Shown in pieces: positions 1 to 5,390 of a stretch of DNA of 5,695 bases. The notes under the pieces are model-generated. The model had not been told where the DNA came from. It did no database searches and saw only the letters and a list, made by a program, of their open reading frames with translations. Position 1 is the first letter of the stretch. Every line of letters begins with the position of its first letter. Source of the stretch: OLB19 sp964624165 (lineage in GTDB: Bacteria > Patescibacteriota > Minisyncoccia > Phycocordibacterales > UBA918); assembly GCA_964624165.1 (NCBI GenBank), contig CAZUWG010000027.1:1-5695 (forward strand), in the 5' to 3' direction. Both the position numbers and the translations under genes were made by a program.

Positions 1-54
1 ATAGGTTTCTCCACGTATTTTGCATATATTCCTTGTCTGAAAGAATGGATATAA
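1..54 (+). CDS. possible 3' end of an upstream gene (partial)
   Basis: Frame 1 is open from the window edge for 17 codons and stops at a TAA (52-54). The residues read IGFSTYFAYIPCLKEWI, a hydrophobic/aromatic tail that could be the C-terminus of a membrane protein. A strong hairpin begins 18 nt after the stop, where a terminator would be expected. Seventeen open codons are weak evidence and no family is recognisable. This is a guess from position and context. Confidence 0.25.
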   Translation: MGFSTYFAYIPCLKEWI

Positions 55-72
55 GTGGGTGATGGTGCGGGA

Positions 73-111
73 GCAAATGAAACACCCCCTTCTGGGGGGT
101 GTTTCATTTGC
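73..111. terminator. 17-bp perfect hairpin, probable terminator
   Basis: Bases 73-89 are perfectly complementary to 95-111, leaving a 5-nt loop (90-94). The stem has a C5/G5 core nearest the loop and an AT-rich outer part, so each strand ends in a mixed T-rich segment rather than a clean U-tract. The symmetric design matches the larger palindrome at 2719-2775. Position after a possible gene end and before the 181-420 gene supports a terminator, possibly acting in both directions. Confidence 0.6.
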
Positions 112-121
112 GACGCCGAGC

Positions 122-139
122 AAGGTGCCTGCGCACCTT
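122..139. repeat. small hairpin with GCCTGCGC core
   Basis: AAGGTGC (122-128) pairs with GCACCTT (133-139) around a CTGC loop. It lies just upstream of the promoter of the 181-420 gene. An 11-nt core (TGCCTGCGCAC) recurs at 3156-3166, where a similar but imperfect hairpin with the same CTGC loop can form. Function unknown; it could be a processing site, a weak terminator or a small dispersed palindrome. Confidence 0.4.
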
Positions 140-168
140 AGCATTACTTAATATAAGTCATAGTGTTG

Positions 169-174
169 TATAAT
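169..174 (+). promoter_or_regulatory. consensus -10 box giving a leaderless mRNA
   Basis: A perfect TATAAT lies 6 nt before the ATG at 181. Transcription normally starts about 7 nt after the hexamer, which would place the first base on or next to the A of that ATG. No Shine-Dalgarno is present. No convincing -35 hexamer is seen at 16-18 nt spacing. Confidence 0.6.
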
Positions 175-180
175 TTATAT

Positions 181-420
181 ATGATAATCAGAATAATTTT
201 TACGTTAGTAGTTTTATTGTTGGTGGTAACTACGGCAGTACAAAATGCCGCACCGGTGGTGCTGAAGTTTTTAACTTTTCATTTTGAGATGTCGTTGGCT
301 TTACTGCTGTTTTTGGTACTTACAAGTGGCATTATGATAGGTATGGTGTTGTTTCTACCTGTATTCTTTAAAAAATCGAGCACCGAACCGCCAGACCAAT
401 CTACCAAGACCTGGCAATAA
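181..420 (+). CDS. LapA-like (DUF1049) two-helix inner-membrane protein
   Basis: This encodes a 79-residue membrane protein. Helix 1 is at about residues 2-19 and helix 2 at about 38-60, joined by a short segment carrying the Gln-Asn pair (21-22) and an FLTF...E-M-S-L-A-L stretch. These are typical of the LapA/DUF1049 family, as is the LP motif after helix 2 before a basic, hydrophilic tail. In proteobacteria LapA helps assemble the lipopolysaccharide export machinery, but in organisms without LPS the role of such proteins is unknown, so no specific function is claimed. A GTG at 163 would add six residues, but it lies upstream of the -10 box, so ATG 181 is preferred. The gene is alone in its orientation and converges on the pseudogene at 465-863. 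Confidence 0.75.
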   Translation: MIIRIIFTLVVLLLVVTTAVQNAAPVVLKFLTFHFEMSLALLLFLVLTSGIMIGMVLFLPVFFKKSSTEPPDQSTKTWQ

Positions 421-464
421 TAAACCTCAAACTAAGCTCGTTATACTTACGTTGCTGTCGTGTT

Positions 465-863
465 TTATTGCAAATCGAGATCGGCACTTGTAAATGCCCC
501 TCCTGGGCTTACATCAAATATTTGTTCGGGTTGAAATACTATGAGACCCTTCACCACTCGCGATGGATTTTATGTGGCCACTCATTGCACCGCCTCTTCA
601 AAATCTTCGCCGCTGGTGATATATGTAATGACACCTTTTATCTGTACGCCGGTCATGCCAGTCCAGGCAGTCAGTGCCACTTTCGGTTCGGTCTGAATAT
701 TTTTGACTGTTTTATCCATAAAAAAGTCAAAGAGCCAGATTGCTTCATCTGCAACTTTTATCATCGAAACCGGCACCACATTTATCCCACTTGGGCCATT
801 GGTGGCCATAGCCTTGGCCTCTGCTGAGGAGAGAAAGCTTGCAATGTTTGGTGAAATTGACAT
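465..863 (-). pseudogene. PPOX-family FMN-binding protein, broken by two in-frame stops
   Basis: The minus-strand frame starts at ATG 863-861 and reads 93 residues of a pyridoxamine 5'-phosphate oxidase-like split-barrel protein. Visible family features are the AT-NG-P-N-VVPVSMIKV strand (20-37), the WLFDFFMDKT-N segment (43-55), P-KVALTAW (60-67) and GVQIKGV (72-78). A TGA (584-582) follows, then three codons later a TAA (572-570). The same frame then continues with a fitting C-terminus, RVVKGLIVFQPEQIFDVSPGG (split at 102-122), to a TAA at 467-465. Total length is 132 codons, normal for the family. No frameshift is needed: removing the two stops restores the protein. It is therefore called a pseudogene with two nonsense mutations; recoding or consensus error is possible. 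The start is divergent from the metal cluster, with TATACA at 885-880 as a possible -10. Confidence 0.8.
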
Positions 864-914
864 ATATTGAAATTTACTTTGTATAAAGAGTCCAAAGCAG
901 ACTCACTTATTTTC

Positions 915-923
915 TGATATACT
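915..923 (+). promoter_or_regulatory. extended -10 promoter of the metal-handling cluster
   Basis: TGATATACT is an extended -10 element (TGn plus TATACT at 918-923). It ends 9 nt before the ATG at 933, so the transcript would start at about 930, leaderless or nearly so. There is no Shine-Dalgarno and no obvious -35, which an extended -10 can do without. Confidence 0.6.
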
Positions 924-932
924 TCTAAATAA

Positions 933-1334
933 ATGAGAACACTTACAGGATTAATTCTAACATTTTTTCTGAGCCTGATGTTTGTCAGCTTGTTTCATAT
1001 GTCAGGATCAATGGAAAGATCCCATAGTATGAGCGGCATGAGCGATTGCCCTTCCATGACTAGTCAAGAAGTGTTGTGTTCGTTGAATCTAAACGAGCAC
1101 ATTGGCGCGTGGAAGTCTATTTTTACCAACCTGATCCCCACCGCCTTTACTCTCCTGCTTTCTCTTGGGGTAGCGGCCCTGATTGTATCTATCGCACCCC
1201 ATCTGCTGGCTAGGAGAATCCTGCACCCCGCACCCTTCTATTGGCGGCAACTACAGCACAAGACATACGCTTATGCGGTGCGCCCGCTGCAGGAACTCTT
1301 TTCAGATGGCATTCTTCACCCCAAACTTTTCTAA
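933..1334 (+). CDS. small Met/His/Cys-rich membrane protein, putative metal handling
   Basis: This encodes 133 residues and I do not recognise a named family. An N-terminal hydrophobic segment (about 4-21) is a signal anchor or signal peptide. It is followed by a short region rich in potential copper or silver ligands: H22, M23, M27, H31, M33, M36, the C39-P-S-M42 motif, C49 and H56. A second membrane helix spans about 67-88, then a basic linker with several His residues and a conserved-looking tail (LQELFSDGILHPKLF). The ligand-rich loop would face outside if the first segment enters the membrane in the usual way. It leads a three-gene same-strand set with DUF411 and DUF305 proteins (gaps of 38 and 17 nt), which supports a metal role by context. 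The function is inferred, not shown. Confidence 0.7.
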   Translation: MRTLTGLILTFFLSLMFVSLFHMSGSMERSHSMSGMSDCPSMTSQEVLCSLNLNEHIGAWKSIFTNLIPTAFTLLLSLGVAALIVSIAPHLLARRILHPAPFYWRQLQHKTYAYAVRPLQELFSDGILHPKLF

Positions 1335-1372
1335 GGTTCTATTGTTGTTTATTAGCACAATAGTTATTTAAA

Positions 1373-2035
1373 ATGAAATATATTTTTCTTCTTTCATTGG
1401 CAGCAATAAGCAGGCCAAGCGCGCTTCTAGCGCACGATGGGAGCGGTCATGCAGAAATGGCATGGTACCAAGAGCCGTCTCTGCTTACCCTTCTGATTGG
1501 ATTAACTATAATGAGCATTGTCCTCGCAGTAGCGAGCTACTATCTACCTAGATATCGTAAAGTATGTGCCGGTATTGGTGTAGTAAGTATACTGGTTGGT
1601 TTTGTGGGGTTTCAAACAAATCAAGTAGCCCCAACCCCAGTGACCGAGTCTGTCCTTGCCAGCCTAGCCAACCTGCCTGTGACGGTCTATCGTACTGAAG
1701 GTTGCTCGTGTTGTACCGGGTTTGCAAAAGAGCTCGAAGCTACTGGTGCGGTTGTCGAAGTAGCCACTATTACACCTGACCAAATGCGGGGGGTTAAAAG
1801 TAAGTACAACATTACTGCCTCACAAGAGAGCTGTCATACTTCTGTTGTTGATGGGTATGTAGTGGAAGGGCATGTACCGTTTGAAGCGATCGCCAAACTT
1901 GTCGAAGACCGCCCCGCTATTTCAGGCATCACTCTCCCCGGCATGCCGATCGGGACTCCGGGTATGCCTGGTAGGCAGACAGAGGTGTATACTGTGACCA
2001 CCTTAGATAATGAGATCTTTTGGCAATCATCTTAA
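1373..2035 (+). CDS. membrane-anchored DUF411 (putative copper-binding) protein
   Basis: The 220-residue product has three parts. Residues 1-20 form a signal-peptide-like segment ending ALLA before a His-containing stretch (HDGSGH, 21-26). Two hydrophobic helices follow at about 37-57 and 64-80. Residues about 101-218 are a DUF411 domain, recognised by VTVYRTEGCSCC (103-114), SCHTSVVDGYVVEGHVP (153-169) and PGMPIGTPGMPG (189-200). C111, C113, C114, C154, H155 and H167 are the likely metal ligands. DUF411 proteins are found beside copper and silver resistance genes and are thought to bind metal in the periplasm; the precise role is not established. Most family members are a signal peptide plus the domain, so the two extra helices are unusual and would tether it to the membrane. 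ATG 1373 lacks a Shine-Dalgarno. Probably co-transcribed with both neighbours. Confidence 0.88.
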   Translation: MKYIFLLSLAAISRPSALLAHDGSGHAEMAWYQEPSLLTLLIGLTIMSIVLAVASYYLPRYRKVCAGIGVVSILVGFVGFQTNQVAPTPVTESVLASLANLPVTVYRTEGCSCCTGFAKELEATGAVVEVATITPDQMRGVKSKYNITASQESCHTSVVDGYVVEGHVPFEAIAKLVEDRPAISGITLPGMPIGTPGMPGRQTEVYTVTTLDNEIFWQSS

Positions 2036-2047
2036 TCAAATTAAAAT
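2020..2047 (+). promoter_or_regulatory. possible internal promoter before the DUF305 gene
   Basis: TTGGCA (2020-2025), a 16-nt spacer and TAAAAT (2042-2047) lie 5 nt before the ATG at 2053, overlapping the end of the DUF411 gene. There is no Shine-Dalgarno, and the spacing resembles the leaderless starts elsewhere in the window. The region is A-rich, so the match could be accidental. Confidence 0.35.
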
Positions 2048-2052
2048 AAAAT

Positions 2053-2683
2053 ATGAACACAAACACAACATTGGTAGTAATAGTAGCCCTACTTGTGGGA
2101 GGGGTTGGTGGATACGTCTTAAATGATCAAACCAGTCATAAATGGGGTCCTGGCATGATGTCACAGGTGGAGGATCATGATGGCGCTGGAATGGGTATGC
2201 ACCATATGCCTAATGGAGGCACTATGGGTGAAATGGATCATATGATGGCCATGATGATATCCAGCGAGCGCGAATTTATTGAAGGAATGATTCCGCACCA
2301 CCAAGAAGCCGTCGATACAGCCAAGGAAGTAATTGCTCGCGGAGGAACGACACCTGAAATAAAACAATTGGTAGAAAATATTGTAATTGCTCAAGAACGC
2401 GAGATTGCAGCCATGAAGGAATGGTATGCGGCTTGGTATGGTGAGACTTACACCATCGACGCAGACTACCTACCAATGATGCGAGATCTAAGCCAGCTAT
2501 CAGGCGAGGCTCTCGATCGCACCTTCCTCGAAGACATGGTGATGCACCACATGGGAGCGATTATGATGGCCCACCATGTAGCCCCGTACATCACTCATCA
2601 AGAGATAGAGGAGCTGACCGCCGAGATTATTCAAACCCAGTCGGAAGAGATTAGGACCATACAGAGACTGCTCGGAGAGTTGT
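2053..2683 (+). CDS. membrane-anchored DUF305 protein, 3' end cut by assembly gap
   Basis: At least 210 residues are readable. Residues 5-23 form a signal anchor. Residues 34-68 are extremely rich in Met and His (GMM, DHDGAGMGMHHM, MDHMMAMM), a likely copper or silver binding tail. Two DUF305 ferritin-like halves follow: F75-I-EGMIPHHQEAV to about 123, with H82 and H83 and the Q-EREI-AMKEW helix; and FLEDMVMHHMGAIMMAHH (158-175) with H165, H166, H174 and H175, then Q-SEEI-TIQ. The duplicated HH helix and Q-EI helix are characteristic of the family. DUF305 proteins commonly accompany copper resistance genes; their exact biochemical role is not settled. The frame runs into ten Ns at 2684-2693. 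The true stop is unknown, but the frame continuing to 2826 is not credible because it would translate the palindrome at 2719-2775. Confidence 0.88.
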
Positions 2684-2693
2684 NNNNNNNNNN
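2684..2693. other. scaffold gap (10 Ns)
   Basis: Ten undefined bases sit inside the 3' end of the DUF305 gene. A run of exactly ten is usually a placeholder for a gap of unknown or negative size. The bases on either side resemble each other (2656-2675 against 2694-2713, 17 of 20 identical), suggesting that two overlapping contigs or strain variants were joined. Confidence 0.9.
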
Positions 2694-2718
2694 ACCATCC
2701 AGCGAGTGCTCGGCTTGT

Positions 2719-2775
2719 ATGAGTCGGCACAAAAATACCCCCTCTTTAAGAGGGGGTATTTTTGTGCCGACTCAT
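2719..2775. terminator. 57-bp perfect palindrome, bidirectional terminator
   Basis: Bases 2719-2745 pair perfectly with 2749-2775, a 27-bp stem with a 3-nt loop. The core is CCCCCTCT/AGAGGGGG flanked by A5/T5, so both strands present a GC-rich stem followed by a T-run. It lies between the convergent DUF305 gene (+) and YggT gene (-), whose stop is at 2781-2779. This is the expected place for a terminator that serves both. Confidence 0.85.
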
Positions 2776-2778
2776 CTA

Positions 2779-3123
2779 CTACACATGGTCTTGTTCTTCC
2801 AAACTCTCCTGTGCTTCATGCGGTGACACTGTACGATTCATAACAATAAATTTTACAATCCCCCACGCCAAAAGCCAGTAGACGACAAGTGCCAAAATGG
2901 TGCTGAGCTCAAGAGCGCTCCCGCCAGCCGCTGGCGTACTAAAGACGTACCTAAACGGCGCCACGAAGACACCAGAGAGCCCGTACACGAGGTCTGTAAA
3001 AGCTGCCCCCGGGTTGGCACCAAGAAGCTTAAGAATAAGACGCAACCCCAACAACGCTTCAATCACGTAAAACACATACCACACGTATCGCGTGACGCGA
3101 TACATTCCTTCTGAATTGTTCAT
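2779..3123 (-). CDS. YggT-family membrane protein
   Basis: The product has 114 residues. Helix 1 is at about 13-34 (YVWYVFYVIEALLGLRLILKL, split at the ends), followed by a GANPGAAFTDLVYGLSGVFVAPFR loop (35-58) and helix 2 at about 73-93, beginning LELSTILALVVY. The layout of helix, turn with proline before FR, then an L-x-L-S-x-ILALV helix fits the YggT/YlmG family. Members are linked in other organisms to membrane organisation, osmotic stress and division or nucleoid placement, but no biochemical activity is known. The last 20 residues are acidic and hydrophilic. The start at ATG 3123 has no clear Shine-Dalgarno and no convincing -10. It lies downstream of the 3237-3902 gene on the same strand with 113 nt between, so shared transcription is possible. 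Confidence 0.75.
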   Translation of the reverse strand: MNNSEGMYRVTRYVWYVFYVIEALLGLRLILKLLGANPGAAFTDLVYGLSGVFVAPFRYVFSTPAAGGSALELSTILALVVYWLLAWGIVKFIVMNRTVSPHEAQESLEEQDHV

Positions 3124-3236
3124 AACGATGTACTATCGAATAAACTGCTTAGAGTTGCCTGCGCACTCATATTAAAATGGTAGCACACTTCAAACACTTT
3201 TGTAGCAGCGTCAGCTATCAATGGTCTCGCTCTTCC

Positions 3237-3902
3237 CTATGGCCGCGCCGGTGCAGGCTGCCGCTTTTTACTTTGGACGGCAGCTATCCGCAGGCCGATC
3301 ACCGTCACTGCCAACACAGACAAAATAAAGCGGTTGGTTGGCGGTCCGTCAAAACTTAAAAACCAATTGATCCATAGCGGCCCTTCGAGAAAGATTGCCC
3401 GTACTACCAAAGCCCCATATCCCCAATACCCAAGATTGAGAAAAAAGCGTATGGTCGGCCACGAAAAATGTGGCGCAACCGGCTTACTATTTATAAACAC
3501 CATCAAGCCAAAGATCACCATCGCGATAAGTCCAAAGAAAATGTCTGGAGTGAAAAGATGTTCGTAAAAGCCGTAAAAATATACTTCTGGCTCTAAAAAA
3601 ACGAGGGTCACACAATATACGACACAAAGCCAGAATGCCAACACACCAATCTGCTTTTGGTAGCCAAGTCTCATATTTGGCCATGTAGTAAAATAGCTGA
3701 AACTGCTCGCAGTAAAGGCAGTAGCGAGCATAAAGCCTGCCACTGCCGACGACACTCCCGACCAAAAACTCAGGGTCTCAATCCCTCCGTACACCAAAAA
3801 CATATACACAACCACCAACACTCCATACCCAAGCATAAAGAGCAATGCAGTGAGCCATTTTTTACCCTCTGAAGGCACCCCTACTGGATGTTCATCATTC
3901 AT
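3237..3902 (-). CDS. six-helix membrane protein, ferric reductase/MsrQ-like fold without heme histidines
   Basis: The 221-residue product has a short polar N-terminus, about six hydrophobic helices (roughly 17-38, 48-69, 84-104, 118-138, 150-171, 192-210) and a basic tail. The stretch R78-L-G...QIGVLAFWL (to 92), then TPDIFFGLIAMVIFGLMV (118-135) with NSK, W148 and a final GYWGYGALVV helix, resembles the membrane domain of ferric reductases and MsrQ. Those proteins bind heme through helix-borne histidines. Here the only histidines are H5, H115 and H145, none inside a helix at the expected place, so heme binding is unlikely. It may be a degenerate or repurposed relative; the relationship is a pattern impression and needs a profile search. 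It is divergent from mltG and probably driven by the extended -10 at 3945-3937. Confidence 0.55.
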   Translation of the reverse strand: MNDEHPVGVPSEGKKWLTALLFMLGYGVLVVVYMFLVYGGIETLSFWSGVSSAVAGFMLATAFTASSFSYFTTWPNMRLGYQKQIGVLAFWLCVVYCVTLVFLEPEVYFYGFYEHLFTPDIFFGLIAMVIFGLMVFINSKPVAPHFSWPTIRFFLNLGYWGYGALVVRAIFLEGPLWINWFLSFDGPPTNRFILSVLAVTVIGLRIAAVQSKKRQPAPARP

Positions 3903-3928
3903 AGTTACGACGACTAAGCTTTGTAATA

Positions 3929-3943
3929 CTATACTCAGTATAG
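3929..3943. promoter_or_regulatory. 15-bp palindrome in the divergent promoter region
   Basis: CTATACT (3929-3935), a single C, then AGTATAG (3937-3943) form a perfect inverted repeat. It contains a TATACT -10-like hexamer on each strand. The minus-strand hexamer, read with the adjacent bases as TGCTATACT (3945-3937), is an extended -10 for the 3237-3902 gene with a start at about 3930 and a leader of under 30 nt. The palindrome may be a regulator site or simply two back-to-back -10 boxes. Confidence 0.5.
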
Positions 3944-3967
3944 CACTTAAATTTTGACTGCTCCCGA

Positions 3968-3976
3968 TGCTATACT
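3968..3976 (+). promoter_or_regulatory. extended -10 promoter of mltG, leaderless
   Basis: TGCTATACT is an extended -10 whose hexamer ends 7 nt before the ATG at 3984, so the transcript should begin at or next to the start codon. The same TGCTATACTGA string occurs on the minus strand at 3945-3935, serving the divergent gene. Confidence 0.65.
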
Positions 3977-3983
3977 GAATAAT

Positions 3984-4994
3984 ATGTCACGTAGAAAAAA
4001 AATTCTCCTGACAGAGAATACCAATCTGCGGTTTGTGATTTATTCCCTGTGCAGTATCGGAATTGTGGCCGGCATTTTTTTTGGCATTTTACTGCAACAA
4101 GTAGGATCGCTCTTTGTAGCTGCAACAGAGGTGAGCACTTCTTCTACTCCTTTTCTCGTGAGCGTTGACCCAAGTGAGAAAAGCATCATACAAACCCCCG
4201 ACGCCGCAGTCTTGGAAGCAGACATCGAAGTGATTATTGAACGGAAAGATAAAAATAGCTTTTGGGGCACTATGGTCTATCAGATCGCGCAAAATCCTAT
4301 TATGCAAAATATCGCTTCCCCACTAGCACGTGTGGTGGTGATCTGGCCTGGCGATCGCAAGGAAGAAGCGGCGGCGGCTTTTCAAAAGATCCTTGGCTGG
4401 AATAATGAAGAAGCTGAAGTATTTCTCACACTCGTCCTTAAAGATGAACCCTACCTCGAAGAAGGCGTATTTGCGCCAGGGAAGTATTTCGTCACTGTCG
4501 ACACCACGCCCGAAGAAGCGGCCGCTTTGGTGAAAGAACGTTTCTTAAACGATGTTCTAAACCGCTACTCTGAAGACGTGGCCGAAATAGTCCCCCTCAA
4601 CGACGCCTTGGTCATCGCGTCACTTTTGGAGCGTGAAGCGTACGACTTTAATGATATGCGTGAAATTTCTGGCGTAATTTGGAATCGGTTGTTTATTGAT
4701 ATGAAGCTACAACTTGACGCCACCTTGCAATACGCAAAAGGCGACGCCTCTCGCTGGTGGCAGGTGCCCGTACCGGATGATAAGTACCTCGACTCCCCTT
4801 TTAACACCTATCAAAATAATGGCTTGCCGCCGCATGCCATCGCCAACCCTTCTGTCTCTGCTATTTTGGCTGCCCTCAATCCCAACGAAACCAACTGTCT
4901 ATTTTATTTCCATCACAGAAACGCTCTCTACTGCTCAGAAGATTACGAGGGGCACGTACAAAAACTTCGCAGTCTCTATGGTCGAGGGAATTAA
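3984..4994 (+). CDS. mltG: endolytic murein transglycosylase MltG (YceG family)
   Basis: MltG cleaves nascent glycan strands at the outer face of the cytoplasmic membrane and so sets or ends glycan chain length during peptidoglycan synthesis. The 336-residue product has a basic N-terminus, one membrane helix (about 17-38), a LysM-like region (about 115-170, ending in an EEGVFAPGKY motif equivalent to the family's EG-x-FP-x-Y) and the catalytic YceG domain. The catalytic Glu is predicted as E216 in IASLLEREA (211-219). Other signatures are SGVIWNRL (229-236), LQLDATLQYA (242-251), DSPFNTYQNNGLPPHAIANP (270-289) and the closing EGHVQK. Length is normal for the family. A TTG at 3954 would extend the frame by ten residues, but it lies upstream of the -10, so ATG 3984 is chosen. 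There is no Shine-Dalgarno; the promoter placement indicates leaderless translation. The stop is TAA at 4992-4994. Confidence 0.93.
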   Translation: MSRRKKILLTENTNLRFVIYSLCSIGIVAGIFFGILLQQVGSLFVAATEVSTSSTPFLVSVDPSEKSIIQTPDAAVLEADIEVIIERKDKNSFWGTMVYQIAQNPIMQNIASPLARVVVIWPGDRKEEAAAAFQKILGWNNEEAEVFLTLVLKDEPYLEEGVFAPGKYFVTVDTTPEEAAALVKERFLNDVLNRYSEDVAEIVPLNDALVIASLLEREAYDFNDMREISGVIWNRLFIDMKLQLDATLQYAKGDASRWWQVPVPDDKYLDSPFNTYQNNGLPPHAIANPSVSAILAALNPNETNCLFYFHHRNALYCSEDYEGHVQKLRSLYGRGN

Positions 4995-5052
4995 AATTCG
5001 TCCTGTCGACATGACCACTTTACAGAAAGACTTTTTCACGGTACGGTTTAGA

Positions 5053-5060
5053 AAAGGAGG
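5053..5060 (+). promoter_or_regulatory. strong Shine-Dalgarno
   Basis: AAAGGAGG lies 6 nt before the ATG at 5067, near-ideal spacing. It is the only clear ribosome binding site in the window and decides the start of the following ORF. It contrasts with the leaderless starts of the other genes. TTTACA (5019-5024), 17 nt, TACGGT (5042-5047) is a weak possible promoter for it. Confidence 0.75.
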
Positions 5061-5066
5061 TGCAGA

Positions 5067-5324
5067 ATGGTAAACATAGTGTCTGCGCACATGCGCAATC
5101 ACCGTGGAGAGGTCGTCTCATTACTTCCAACTATCACGGATGAAATGAGAGCTGGACTAAGACTTCTCGCGATAAGTCTACAAGAGGCCAAGGCGCGCGA
5201 GATTACAATCGCACCGGCTTACTGGACGGATTTGCCGGTCACAGTTCAGAGGTATGGCAGTATATTCACTGCAACCATCGGCTTCGGAGCTGGGAAAGTC
5301 GCATTTTTACTTACTGGCGCTTGA
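5067..5324 (+). CDS. hypothetical 85-residue protein
   Basis: I do not recognise this protein. Its 85 residues have no signal peptide. The middle, about 24-46 (TDEMRAGLRLLAISLQEAKARE), looks like an amphipathic helix. It is followed by alternating hydrophobic segments, ITIAPAYW (47-53), LPVTVQRYGSIFTATIGF (56-73) and KVAFLLTG (77-84), that look like beta strands. An alpha-plus-beta small cytoplasmic domain is likely. Support for a real gene comes from the strong Shine-Dalgarno, placement 72 nt after mltG, and an intrinsic terminator right after the TGA stop. It may be co-transcribed with mltG or have its own weak promoter. No function is proposed. Confidence 0.65.
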   Translation: MVNIVSAHMRNHRGEVVSLLPTITDEMRAGLRLLAISLQEAKAREITIAPAYWTDLPVTVQRYGSIFTATIGFGAGKVAFLLTGA

Positions 5325-5329
5325 GCCAG

Positions 5330-5364
5330 TCGCATCGCTCGCGCGGTGCGATTTCTTTTTTCTT
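5330..5364 (+). terminator. intrinsic terminator after the 85-residue ORF
   Basis: Bases 5330-5338 pair with 5343-5351 (nine pairs including one T-G) around a 4-nt loop. A T-rich tract (5352-5364) follows. This is a classic Rho-independent terminator beginning 5 nt after the stop codon. A second small hairpin, ACTGGC (5313-5318) with GCCAGT (5325-5330), overlaps the stop and would compete with its first base pair. Confidence 0.8.
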
Positions 5365-5373
5365 ATCCTACGG

Positions 5374-5379
5374 TATACT
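5374..5379 (+). promoter_or_regulatory. -10 box of the tRNA-Ala gene
   Basis: TATACT ends 11 nt before the first base of the tRNA at 5391. A start at about 5386 would give a precursor with a roughly 5-nt leader. The upstream region is occupied by the T-tract of the preceding terminator and no good -35 is visible. Confidence 0.55.
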
Positions 5380-5390
5380 ATCTGCCACGA

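Noticed and set aside
442..447. TATACT promoter hexamer on the plus strand
   Set aside because: No plus-strand gene follows before 933, and it sits in the convergent gap after the LapA-like gene; taken as a chance match.
468..827. 119-codon plus-strand ORF
   Set aside because: It is the antisense shadow of the PPOX pseudogene, whose minus-strand frame shows clear family motifs; the plus-strand protein is rich in Cys, His and Trp without pattern.
465..863. UGA recoding (Gly or Trp code) as explanation of the broken gene
   Set aside because: A TAA stop in the same frame four codons later would remain, and the 5067 ORF appears to end with TGA.
2684..2826. Continuation of the DUF305 frame after the Ns to a stop at 2826
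   Set aside because: The frame across an unsized gap is arbitrary, and it would translate the 57-bp palindrome and overlap the YggT gene.
3954..3983. TTG start ten codons upstream for mltG
   Set aside because: It precedes the extended -10 box, has no ribosome site, and adds residues unlike an MltG N-terminus. The TTGACT there also looks like a -35 but is only 11 nt from the -10.
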